Source: Faecalibacillus intestinalis
GTDB taxonomy: Bacteria > Bacillota_I > Bacilli_A > Erysipelotrichales > Coprobacillaceae
DNA length: 64,000 bases
NCBI RefSeq assembly: GCF_003024685.1
Contig: NZ_PYLQ01000004.1
Location: 1-64,000 of the forward strand
Direction: 5' to 3'
Position numbers and translations under genes: made by a program. Numbering within the stretch: the first letter of the stretch is position 1; every line of letters begins with the position of its first letter. The notes under the pieces are model-generated. The model was not told where the DNA came from. It was given only the letters and a program-made list of their open reading frames with translations, and ran no database searches. Shown piece after piece: positions 26,221-33,992 of this stretch.

Positions 26221-27503
26221 TGGAAAAAATATATTATCAAACTTTAAAAGAAACGTTATTCCATGAAAAATTGGAAAATGGTTTAGAAGTATATTTGTTA
26301 CCTAAAATTGGTTTTGAAAAAACATATGGTTTATTTTCAACAAGATTTGGATCGATTGATACAACTTTTGTACCCTTAGGACAAAAAGAAATGATAAAAG
26401 TCGAAGACGGAATTGCTCATTTTTTAGAACATAAAATGTTTGATATGGAAAATGGGGATGCTGCTGATGAGTTTGCTAAACTTGGGGCAAGTTCAAATGC
26501 ATTTACATCATCAAGTCGTACGGCCTATTTATTTTCAACGACAACAAATGAAAATGATTGTGTTGAACTTTTACTAGATTTTGTACAAAGTCTAAATATT
26601 ACAGACGAAAGCGTAGAAAAAGAAAAAGGAATTATTTGTCAAGAAATAAAAATGTATGATGATGACCCAGATTGGCGTGTTTATTTTGGAGCTATTGCCA
26701 ACTTGTATCATAAACATCCTGTTAAGATTGATATTGCTGGAACTTGTGAAACTGTTAATAATACGTATAAAGATATGTTGGAACTTTGTTATCAAACTTT
26801 TTATCATCCACATAATATGATGCTTTTTGTTGTAGGTAATATTAATCCTGAAGAATTAATAGGTGTCATTAAAGAAAATCAAAATAAAAAGCATTTCTTA
26901 TCTGAAAATGTAATTCAAAGATTAAAAATAGAAGAACCAACATCAGTAGCTGTTAAAGAACAAATTAATACAATGCAAGTTGAAATGAATAAATTGATTG
27001 TTTCTATTAAAATTAATGAAATTCTGGATGATCCTCAAGATAAAATTAAAAGAGAATTAGCTTTAAATTTATTATTTGATTTATGTTTTTCTAAAAGTTC
27101 TTCGTTATATAACGAATGGTTAGAAAAAGGGTATATTAATGAAACATTTAGTGCAAGTTTTACGCAAGAAAGAGATTATGCTTTTATTTTAATGGGTGGA
27201 GATCAAGATGATTATGAATTATTGCAAAAGACAATTTTTAATTTTATAGATCATGTTCAAGATTTAGAAATAGCAGAAGATGACTTTGAAAGAATTAAAA
27301 GGAAAACAATTGGAAACTTCATCAATAGTTACAATAGTCCAGAAAGTATTGCGAATACTTTTAGCCGTTATTATTTTGAAGGAATTTGTTCATTTGATTT
27401 AGTAGATTATGTAAGTAAAATGACATTGGCAGATATAAATGAAGTAAAAAGATACTTTAGTAAGGAATATGCTTCAAGCTATATTGTTAAAAAAGATAAA
27501 TAA
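26220..27503 (+). CDS. ymfH: M16-family zinc peptidase YmfH
   Basis: The 427-residue protein carries the inverted zinc motif HFLEH near residue 67, followed by the usual FDMENGDAADEFAKLGASSNAFTS run and a downstream Glu in IICQEIKMYDDDP. It is therefore the catalytic member of the YmfF-YmfH pair. It would act in the cytoplasm on a peptide or on a modified EF-P. The neighbours ftsK and the 6S RNA fit the ymf region of other Firmicutes. Confidence 0.9.
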   Translation: MEKIYYQTLKETLFHEKLENGLEVYLLPKIGFEKTYGLFSTRFGSIDTTFVPLGQKEMIKVEDGIAHFLEHKMFDMENGDAADEFAKLGASSNAFTSSSRTAYLFSTTTNENDCVELLLDFVQSLNITDESVEKEKGIICQEIKMYDDDPDWRVYFGAIANLYHKHPVKIDIAGTCETVNNTYKDMLELCYQTFYHPHNMMLFVVGNINPEELIGVIKENQNKKHFLSENVIQRLKIEEPTSVAVKEQINTMQVEMNKLIVSIKINEILDDPQDKIKRELALNLLFDLCFSKSSSLYNEWLEKGYINETFSASFTQERDYAFILMGGDQDDYELLQKTIFNFIDHVQDLEIAEDDFERIKRKTIGNFINSYNSPESIANTFSRYYFEGICSFDLVDYVSKMTLADINEVKRYFSKEYASSYIVKKDK

Positions 27504-27530
27504 AGGGGTATATTTAAAAATAATTTATGG

Positions 27531-27536
27531 TATAAT
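27531..27536 (+). promoter_or_regulatory. Extended -10 element of the 6S RNA
   Basis: TATAAT is preceded by TGG (TGn extension) seven bases before the first base-paired part of the RNA. The -35 region is weak. Confidence 0.6.
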
Positions 27537-27542
27537 GTAATG

Positions 27543-27699
27543 CGACTAGAGAGTGTAAATAAATTTCCTACACATTAGATACGGGAACCTGATCTAAATA
27601 ATGGTGTTGAAAGCCTATCTTTGAATAGGAATCCTAAAATTATTTAAAGGTGCCCACCTGTACGTAACAGGGATAATCTAAAAGCTCTCTAGTTTTTTA
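27543..27699 (+). ncRNA. ssrS: Probable 6S RNA
   Basis: A transcript of about 157 nt fits a long closed rod. CTAGAGAG (27546-27553) closes with CTCTCTAG (27685-27692), immediately followed by TTTTTTATTT. Inside are paired segments TTAGAT/ATCTAA, AATAAT/ATTATT, a CCTAT/ATAGG apical hairpin and CCTGT/ACAGG, separated by large unpaired regions. The GGTGTTGAAAGCC and AAAGGTGCCCACCTG segments look like Firmicute 6S RNA. It binds sigma-A RNA polymerase in slow growth. The call rests on shape and remembered sequence; I have not run a covariance model. Another structured RNA is possible. Confidence 0.72.
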
Positions 27700-27718
27700 T
27701 TTAAAAGGAGAAATCAAA

Positions 27719-27949
27719 ATGGCAGCAATAGATCAAAAACTTATAGATAGAATAAATGTTTTAGCTAAAAAGAAAAAAGAAGGTACAATTACTCCTGAAG
27801 AATTAAAAGAACAGGATAAATTGAGAAAAGAATATATTAAGCTTTTTAGAGAAGGATTTAAATCTCAATTAAAAGCAATTAAAGTTGTAGATGAAAAAGG
27901 AAATGATATAACACCGCTTAAATTAAAACAAGAAAAATTAAAAAATTAA
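27719..27949 (+). CDS. ynzC: DUF896 small protein (YnzC family)
   Basis: The 76-residue, highly charged protein forms two helices and an extended tail. LIDRINVLAKKKKEGTITPEE, KLRKEYIKLFREGFKSQL and the DEKGNDITPLKLKQEK tail match YnzC of Bacillus almost position by position. Its function is not established, though the family belongs to the SOS-linked yneA operon in Bacillus. Here it stands before tkt, as in Bacillus, but lexA and yneA are absent. AAAAGGAG precedes the ATG. Confidence 0.93.
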   Translation: MAAIDQKLIDRINVLAKKKKEGTITPEELKEQDKLRKEYIKLFREGFKSQLKAIKVVDEKGNDITPLKLKQEKLKN

Positions 27950-28032
27950 GGAATTCTAGTAGAAGATATTTAATTTTTATAGAAAATGTGTATAATATGT
28001 CTTGACTTATTTAAAAATAGGAGAAAATGTAA

Positions 28033-30012
28033 ATGGATATTTCAAATTTATCAATCGCAACAATTAGAAGTTTAGGAATCGATACAATCAATAAAGCAAA
28101 TTCTGGACATCCAGGAATGGTTCTTGGATCAGCACCTGCTTTATATACATTGTTTAATAAAGAACTAAACATTTATAACAAAGAAGCTGAATGGATTAAT
28201 AGAGATCGTTTCGTTTTAGCAAGTGGACATGCTTCTGCACTTTTATATAGCATGTTACATTTGACAGGGTTTGATGTTACAATCGATGATCTAAAGAATT
28301 TTAGACAATTGAATTCTCATACACCTGGGCATCCAGAAATTGAAATGACACATGGTGTTGATGCTTCAAGTGGACCATTAGGACAAGGTATTCCAATGGC
28401 AGCTGGAATGGCAATGGCTGAAAAATTTTTAGCAAGTCAATATAACAAAGAAAACTTTGATATTATTGATCATTATACATATGTTTTATGTGGTGATGGC
28501 GATATGCAAGAAGGGGTTACTTATGAAGCGACATCTCTTGCAGGTCATTTATCATTAGGTAAATTAATTGTTTTATATGATGCAAATAAGGTTACTTTGG
28601 ATGGACCTTTATCAATGTCATTTAGCGAAAATGTAAAAAAACGTTATGAAGCTTGTAATTGGCAAGTTTTAGAAGTTAAAGATGGAAATGACATTAATGA
28701 AATTCATAAAGCTATTAAAAAAGGTAAAAAAGAACAATTCAAGCCAACTTTAATTATTGTAAATACAGTTATTGGATTTGGTTCAGCAAATCAAGGAACA
28801 AATAAAGTTCATGGTGCACCATTAGGTAAAGAAGATGGTAAAAACGCTAAATTATCTTATGGTTTTGATCATGATGAATTCTATGTACCTGAAGAAGTAT
28901 ATGAAGATTTTAAAAAGAAAACAATTAAAAGAGGAAAATCTAAATTTAATAAATGGAATAAATTATTCAATGAGTATAAAGAACAATATCCAACAGAAGC
29001 AAAACAATTAGAAGATGCTATTGCTGGTAAATATTCTTTAAACATTGATGAACTTTTAAAGAATTATCCTGTAGGACATAATGATGCTACAAGAAATACT
29101 TCATTAGAAGTTATTCAAGAAGTTGCTAAACAAAATCCAACTTTCTTATCGGGAACTGCAGACTTAGCTAGTTCAACAAAAACAAAAATTAAAGATGAAG
29201 ATGACTTTAGTGTTGAAAATTATAATGGACGTAATTTAGTATTTGGAATTCGTGAGTTTGCAATGGTTGCTATTATGAATGGTATGACATTGCATAAAGG
29301 TGTAAAAGTTTCATCTGGTGGTTTCTTAGTATTCTCTGATTATTTCAAAGCAGCAGTAAGAATGGCTTGTTTAATGAAATTACCAATTATTTTACCATTA
29401 TCTCATGATTCTATTGCAGTTGGTGAAGATGGACCAACTCATCAACCAATTGAACAGTTTGCTATGTTAAGATCAATTCCAAATATGCATGTTATTCGTC
29501 CAGGAGATGCCGTAGAAATGGCAGCAGCATGGAAATTAGCGATTGAATCAACTGAAAACCCTACAGCACTTATTCTTACAAGACAAAATGTAGAAACAAT
29601 GGAAAATAGTTCTGTTGAAGGTGTAAGCAAGGGTGCTTATGTTATTGGTAAAGAAGAAAATCATTTAGATGCTATCATTATTGCATCTGGATCAGAAGTT
29701 AACTTAGCTATGAAAGCTAAAAAAGTACTTCTTGAAAAAGGTATTGATGTACGTGTTGTATCTATGCCATGTCAAGAATTCTTTGACCAACAAGATGAAC
29801 AATACAAAGAAGCTGTTTTACCAAATGCAATGCGTAAACGTTTATCAGTAGAAATGGCTAGTTCATTTGGATGGCATAAATATGTTGGTTTAGATGGTAT
29901 AACAATGTCTATTGATGAATTTGGTAAAAGTGCTCCAGCACAAGATGTTATCCAATCTTATGGATTTACTGTTGATGGAGTCGTAGAAAATATTGAAAAA
30001 TTATTAAAATAA
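28033..30012 (+). CDS. tkt: Transketolase
   Basis: The 659-residue ThDP enzyme moves two-carbon units between sugar phosphates in the pentose phosphate pathway. It shows the GHPGMVLG start, the ThDP motif GDGDMQEG through YDANKVTLDGP, the catalytic His in GPLGQG context, and HDSIAVGEDGPTHQPIEQ in the pyrimidine-binding domain. A TGTGTATAAT extended -10 lies upstream and a strong terminator follows. No transaldolase gene is nearby. Confidence 0.96.
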   Translation: MDISNLSIATIRSLGIDTINKANSGHPGMVLGSAPALYTLFNKELNIYNKEAEWINRDRFVLASGHASALLYSMLHLTGFDVTIDDLKNFRQLNSHTPGHPEIEMTHGVDASSGPLGQGIPMAAGMAMAEKFLASQYNKENFDIIDHYTYVLCGDGDMQEGVTYEATSLAGHLSLGKLIVLYDANKVTLDGPLSMSFSENVKKRYEACNWQVLEVKDGNDINEIHKAIKKGKKEQFKPTLIIVNTVIGFGSANQGTNKVHGAPLGKEDGKNAKLSYGFDHDEFYVPEEVYEDFKKKTIKRGKSKFNKWNKLFNEYKEQYPTEAKQLEDAIAGKYSLNIDELLKNYPVGHNDATRNTSLEVIQEVAKQNPTFLSGTADLASSTKTKIKDEDDFSVENYNGRNLVFGIREFAMVAIMNGMTLHKGVKVSSGGFLVFSDYFKAAVRMACLMKLPIILPLSHDSIAVGEDGPTHQPIEQFAMLRSIPNMHVIRPGDAVEMAAAWKLAIESTENPTALILTRQNVETMENSSVEGVSKGAYVIGKEENHLDAIIIASGSEVNLAMKAKKVLLEKGIDVRVVSMPCQEFFDQQDEQYKEAVLPNAMRKRLSVEMASSFGWHKYVGLDGITMSIDEFGKSAPAQDVIQSYGFTVDGVVENIEKLLK

Positions 30013-30029
30013 AGGGAGTTCCTCCCTTT
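30011..30029 (+). terminator. Terminator of tkt
   Basis: AAAGGGAG pairs with CTCCCTTT around TTC, with seven T bases after. Confidence 0.8.
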
Positions 30030-30080
30030 TTTTACATTCTTCCCTTGATTGATATGATACCTTAGTAATAGGTGATTGAG

Positions 30081-30443
30081 ATGAAATATGTTATATATGA
30101 ATACGAAGAAGGTATAAAACAATTATTTGAAAAGTATCCAAATTTAAAACAATATTTTGATAATCTTACGTTAGATAATGATTTTATGAATAAATTTATA
30201 AATTGCGTCTATAACAGTGTTGATTATATGAATGAACTTATTTATAAAGAATTGCACAATAGAAAAGAATATCATCGAGTTGGGAAAATGCATATATTTG
30301 AAAATGAACTTACACATGAAATAAGTCGTTTATATGTTGAAAATTATAAAATTATTATTGAATCGAAAGATAAAACAAACATATTCTTTGATATTCTCTA
30401 TCATAATTTAAAAAGTTATGTTATAATAGATGAGAATTTGTAA
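30081..30443 (+). CDS. sirA: SirA-like sporulation inhibitor of replication
   Basis: The 120-residue protein is identified mostly by position: in Bacillus the order ynzC-tkt-sirA(yneE)-yneF is identical. Sequence similarity is faint but consistent, with a YxxYE-like start and an ending KIIIESKDKTNIFFDILYHN that parallels the SirA C-terminal strand and helix. SirA binds domain I of DnaA and stops new rounds of replication after Spo0A activation. I used the ATG at 30081 behind AGGTGATTGAG; a GTG at 30072 overlaps that site. No 0A box is apparent in front. It could be an unrelated protein of similar size. Confidence 0.62.
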   Translation: MKYVIYEYEEGIKQLFEKYPNLKQYFDNLTLDNDFMNKFINCVYNSVDYMNELIYKELHNRKEYHRVGKMHIFENELTHEISRLYVENYKIIIESKDKTNIFFDILYHNLKSYVIIDENL

Positions 30444-30457
30444 GGGAGGTATTATCA

Positions 30458-30658
30458 ATGTTATATGCAATTCTTGGATTAATCGTTGGATTAATTGCTG
30501 GGTTCTTTGCGTCTCGTTATTTCTTTAAAAAACAATTACAAAAAAATCCACCTATCAATGAAAAAATGATTCGTGCTATGTATATGGAAATGGGAAGAAA
30601 ACCAAGTGAGGCTCAAATTAAAAGAATCATGGCTTCAGTTAAATCACAATATAAATAA
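30458..30658 (+). CDS. yneF: YneF-family (UPF0154) small membrane protein
   Basis: The 66-residue protein has one N-terminal membrane helix (residues about 2-23), then KKQLQKNPPINEKMIRAMY and the family signature MGRKPSEAQIKRIM. Function is unknown. It follows the SirA-like gene by 14 bases with a GGGAGG ribosome site, as in Bacillus. Confidence 0.93.
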   Translation: MLYAILGLIVGLIAGFFASRYFFKKQLQKNPPINEKMIRAMYMEMGRKPSEAQIKRIMASVKSQYK

Positions 30659-30674
30659 GGGGATACCCTTATTT
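30653..30674 (+). terminator. Terminator of the yneF unit
   Basis: AAATAAGGG pairs with CCCTTATTT around GATA, followed by T bases. The next gene begins only nine bases later. Confidence 0.8.
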
Positions 30675-30682
30675 TTGTTTAT

Positions 30683-31312
30683 ATGAAAATATATATTACT
30701 AGACATTCCTTAACTGCATGGAACGAAGAAAAAAGACTACAAGGATGGAAAGACTCACCGCTTACTAAGCAAGGGAAAGAAGATGCTTTAAAATTAGGTG
30801 AATATATGAAAACAATACATATTGATCAAGTATATTCTTCGCCTTTATTAAGAGCAAAATCTACAGCGAGACTTATTTTTAAAAATGAAAATATTATTGA
30901 AGATAGTCGTTTAAAGGAAATGAACTTCGGAGATTATGAAGGAGAATATATTCAAGATTTAAAAAAGAAACATGATTATTTTTGTTTGTGGCATCAACCG
31001 CAATTGTCATTTTCTTTGCCAAATGGAGAAACATATGAAGAAGTTGTTTTTCGTTTGAATGATTTTATTTTAGAAAAATATAACGAAGATCCTCAACAAA
31101 CAATTTTTATAACAATTCATGGTATGTTATTTACAATATTACATGGAATTTTTTTAGATTTACCTGTTGAACGATTAAATGAAGTTAATCAAGAAATTGT
31201 AAGAGGATGTTCGCTTTCGTTGTTTGAATTTGATGGAAAAAAACATAAAATAGATTTTATTGGGAAAGATTGTTTTTTAACACCTTTAAAAGCAAAAATT
31301 AGTTATAAATAA
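30683..31312 (+). CDS. Histidine phosphatase (phosphoglycerate-mutase-like)
   Basis: The 209-residue protein has the branch-1 catalytic motif as TRHSLTAWN, where Ser replaces the common Gly after RH, plus Arg in SSPLLRAKSTA and the second His in TIHGMLFT. The general role is removal of a phosphate from a small molecule or protein; the substrate is not visible. No Shine-Dalgarno is seen: the ATG lies nine bases after a terminator stem. Translation may be weak, or the transcript may start close to the ATG. Confidence 0.85.
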   Translation: MKIYITRHSLTAWNEEKRLQGWKDSPLTKQGKEDALKLGEYMKTIHIDQVYSSPLLRAKSTARLIFKNENIIEDSRLKEMNFGDYEGEYIQDLKKKHDYFCLWHQPQLSFSLPNGETYEEVVFRLNDFILEKYNEDPQQTIFITIHGMLFTILHGIFLDLPVERLNEVNQEIVRGCSLSLFEFDGKKHKIDFIGKDCFLTPLKAKISYK

Positions 31313-31349
31313 AAAAGATTAGTTTAACTATCATAAACTAATCTTTTTT
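31311..31349. terminator. Bidirectional terminator between phosphatase and plsY
   Basis: AAAAAAGATTAGTTTA pairs with TAAACTAATCTTTTTT around a seven-base loop. It serves both convergent genes. Confidence 0.88.
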
Positions 31350-31947
31350 ACATCCATTGAATTTTTGATTCAGTCTGATTTTTAATACGTTTGATATTAT
31401 CTTTATGTCTATAAACTAATAAGATAACAGCTACAAGCATGCATAATTTTGCTGTTATGGACACCGCTAGAAACGGTGTAATACATAAAACAATCAAAGC
31501 AGTAGAGATTGAAGATAAAGATACATATTTTGAAATTTTTAAAACAAGTAAAAATACAACAATAGCAACAACTGCATATAATGGTTCAATACATAAAAAA
31601 TAACCTAGACTTGTTGAAACAGCTTTTCCTCCTCGAAATTCAGCAAAGATAGGATAACAATGTCCAAAAATACATGCTAATCCAGCGAGATATTTAATAT
31701 CAGGATTTAAATTGAATTTTAAAGATAAATAACTACTTAAATAAAATATAATAACTGCTTTAAGAGCATCTAGTACAATTACAGAAATACCTGCTTTTTT
31801 TCCTAAGACTCTGCCAGCATTTGTTCCTCCTAAATTGCCCGAGCCACTTTCTCTAACATCCGTATTATAAAATACTTTTCCAATAACAAGGGCAAAGGGG
31901 ATAGAACCGTATAAATAACCTAATAGAATCAATAATATTTCATACAT
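31348..31947 (-). CDS. plsY: Acyl-phosphate glycerol-3-phosphate acyltransferase
   Basis: The 199-residue integral membrane enzyme makes lysophosphatidic acid, the first step in phospholipid synthesis. The motifs SGSGNLGGTNAGRVLGKKAG, FGHCYPIFAEFRGGKAVST and the final TPFLAVS-like segment are characteristic. The ATG at 31947 follows GGTGAT; an earlier start has no ribosome site. It is divergent from parE-parC, a common Firmicute arrangement. Confidence 0.94.
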   Translation of the reverse strand: MYEILLILLGYLYGSIPFALVIGKVFYNTDVRESGSGNLGGTNAGRVLGKKAGISVIVLDALKAVIIFYLSSYLSLKFNLNPDIKYLAGLACIFGHCYPIFAEFRGGKAVSTSLGYFLCIEPLYAVVAIVVFLLVLKISKYVSLSSISTALIVLCITPFLAVSITAKLCMLVAVILLVYRHKDNIKRIKNQTESKIQWM

Positions 31948-31999
31948 TTTTATCACCAAGCTAAATTATACAGTTATCCTATAAAAATGCAATTAAACT

Positions 32000-32028
32000 T
32001 TGAAAAAAAACAAGAGTATTGATATAAT
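32000..32028 (+). promoter_or_regulatory. Promoter of parE-parC
   Basis: TTGAAA (32000-32005) and TATAAT (32023-32028) are 17 bases apart, about 30 bases before the ATG. Confidence 0.7.
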
Positions 32029-32057
32029 AGTTCAAGTATAACAAAAGGAGTGATTAT

Positions 32058-33983
32058 ATGGCAAAAAAGAATACATATGATGAGTCAAATATACAGATTC
32101 TAGAAGGATTAGAAGCAGTTAGAAAAAGACCTGGTATGTATATTGGATCTACAGATAGTAGAGGATTACATCATTTAGTTTGGGAAATTGTTGATAATGC
32201 AATAGATGAAGCTCTTTCTGGATATGGTAATTTAATAGAAGTCACTATTTGTAAAGATAATAGTATTATGGTACAAGATCATGGACGTGGAATGCCAACA
32301 GGTATGCATGCTTCAGGAAGGCCAACAACAGAAGTTATTTTGACAATTCTTCACGCAGGAGGTAAATTCTCTGAAGATGGTGGTTATAAGACTTCGGGAG
32401 GACTTCATGGAGTAGGTGCTTCTGTTGTTAATGCGCTTTCTCATTGGTTAGAAGTGACTGTTTGTAGAGATGGAAAGATTTTTAAGCAACGTTTTGAAGA
32501 TGGCGGAGAAACAATAGGAAAATTAACAGTTATTGGAAAAACAAAAGAAACGGGAACATTGATTCATTTTTTACCAAATGATCAAATTTTTTCAACAATA
32601 GAATTTAATTATAAAACAATTAGTGAAAGGCTAATGGAAAGTGCTTTTTTATTAAAAGGCATCAAAATTGTTTTAAAAGATGAAAGAACTGGAAAAATGG
32701 ATGAATTCCATTTTGAAAATGGATTAGAAGCATTTATTGATTATTTAAATACTAATAAAGATGTACTTCATCCAACAATTTCTATTGAAGGTGAACAAAA
32801 TGGGATGGAAGTAGATATTGCTTTACAATTTACTTCTGGATATCAAGAAACGACATTATCATTTGTTAACCTTGTAAGAACGGGTGATGGTGGAACACAT
32901 GAAACAGGTTTTAAATCTGGACTTACAAAAACATTCAATGATTATGCGAGAAAATATGGTCTATTAAAAGAAAAAGATAAAAATTTAGAAGGAAATGATG
33001 TACGAGAAGGGCTTTCAGCGATTATTTCCATTAAAGTTCCTGAACATTATTTACAATTTGAAGGGCAAACAAAATCAAAATTAGGAACACCAGAAGCTAG
33101 AAATATTGTAGATAGTATCGTATATGAAAAATTATCTTATTTCTTAGAAGAAAATAAAGAAATTGCAGATAATCTTGTTAAAAAAATGATTAAAGCTGCT
33201 CAAGTAAGGGATGCAGCAAGAAAAGCAAGAGAAGCAGCAAGAAAAGGAAAAGGTGCAAGACAAGAAAGAATATTAAGTGGGAAATTAGCTCCTGCTCAAA
33301 CTAAAAATAAAAAGAAAAATGAACTTTATTTAGTCGAAGGGGATTCTGCCGGAGGTAGTGCTAAACAAGGACGAGATAGAAAATATCAAGCAATTTTACC
33401 TTTAAGAGGAAAAGTTTTAAATAGTGAAAAAGTATCCTTACAAGATATTTTGAAAAATGAAGAACTTGCGACATTAATCAATACTATTGGTGCTGGATTT
33501 GGTGCGGATTTTAAAGTTGAAGATAGTCATTACGATAAAGTTATTATTATGACCGATGCAGATACGGATGGAGCCCATATCCAAATATTATTATTAACTT
33601 TCTTCTATCGCTATATGAAAGATTTGATTACAGCAGGGAAAGTTTATATTGCTCTTCCACCTCTTTATAAAGTATCTAAAAAAAGTGGAAAAAAAGAAGA
33701 GGTTATTTATTGTTGGGAAGATTATGAACTTGAAGATGCTAAAAAGAAAATTGGCAGAGGATACAATGTTCAACGTTATAAAGGTTTAGGGGAAATGAAT
33801 GCTTCTCAATTATGGGAAACGACCATGGATCCCGAAACAAGAACCTTGATTCAAGTTTCAATTGATGATGCTGCTGTGGTTGAACGTAATGTGACTGTTT
33901 TAATGGGTGATAAAGTTGAGCCAAGACGTGAATGGATTGAACAAAATGTACAATTTACATTAGAAGATAATTATCAAATTTAG
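32058..33983 (+). CDS. parE: DNA topoisomerase IV subunit B
   Basis: The 641-residue GHKL ATPase has EIVDNAIDEALSGYG, DHGRGMPTGMH, GGLHGVGASVVNALS and the TOPRIM motif LVEGDSAGGSAKQGRDR with MTDADTDGAHI. With ParC it unlinks daughter chromosomes. The immediately following subunit A gene and the plsY neighbour favour ParE over GyrB, which normally lies near dnaA/recF. AAAAGGAGTGAT precedes the ATG. Confidence 0.93.
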   Translation: MAKKNTYDESNIQILEGLEAVRKRPGMYIGSTDSRGLHHLVWEIVDNAIDEALSGYGNLIEVTICKDNSIMVQDHGRGMPTGMHASGRPTTEVILTILHAGGKFSEDGGYKTSGGLHGVGASVVNALSHWLEVTVCRDGKIFKQRFEDGGETIGKLTVIGKTKETGTLIHFLPNDQIFSTIEFNYKTISERLMESAFLLKGIKIVLKDERTGKMDEFHFENGLEAFIDYLNTNKDVLHPTISIEGEQNGMEVDIALQFTSGYQETTLSFVNLVRTGDGGTHETGFKSGLTKTFNDYARKYGLLKEKDKNLEGNDVREGLSAIISIKVPEHYLQFEGQTKSKLGTPEARNIVDSIVYEKLSYFLEENKEIADNLVKKMIKAAQVRDAARKAREAARKGKGARQERILSGKLAPAQTKNKKKNELYLVEGDSAGGSAKQGRDRKYQAILPLRGKVLNSEKVSLQDILKNEELATLINTIGAGFGADFKVEDSHYDKVIIMTDADTDGAHIQILLLTFFYRYMKDLITAGKVYIALPPLYKVSKKSGKKEEVIYCWEDYELEDAKKKIGRGYNVQRYKGLGEMNASQLWETTMDPETRTLIQVSIDDAAVVERNVTVLMGDKVEPRREWIEQNVQFTLEDNYQI

Positions 33984-33992
33984 GAGGTTTTT

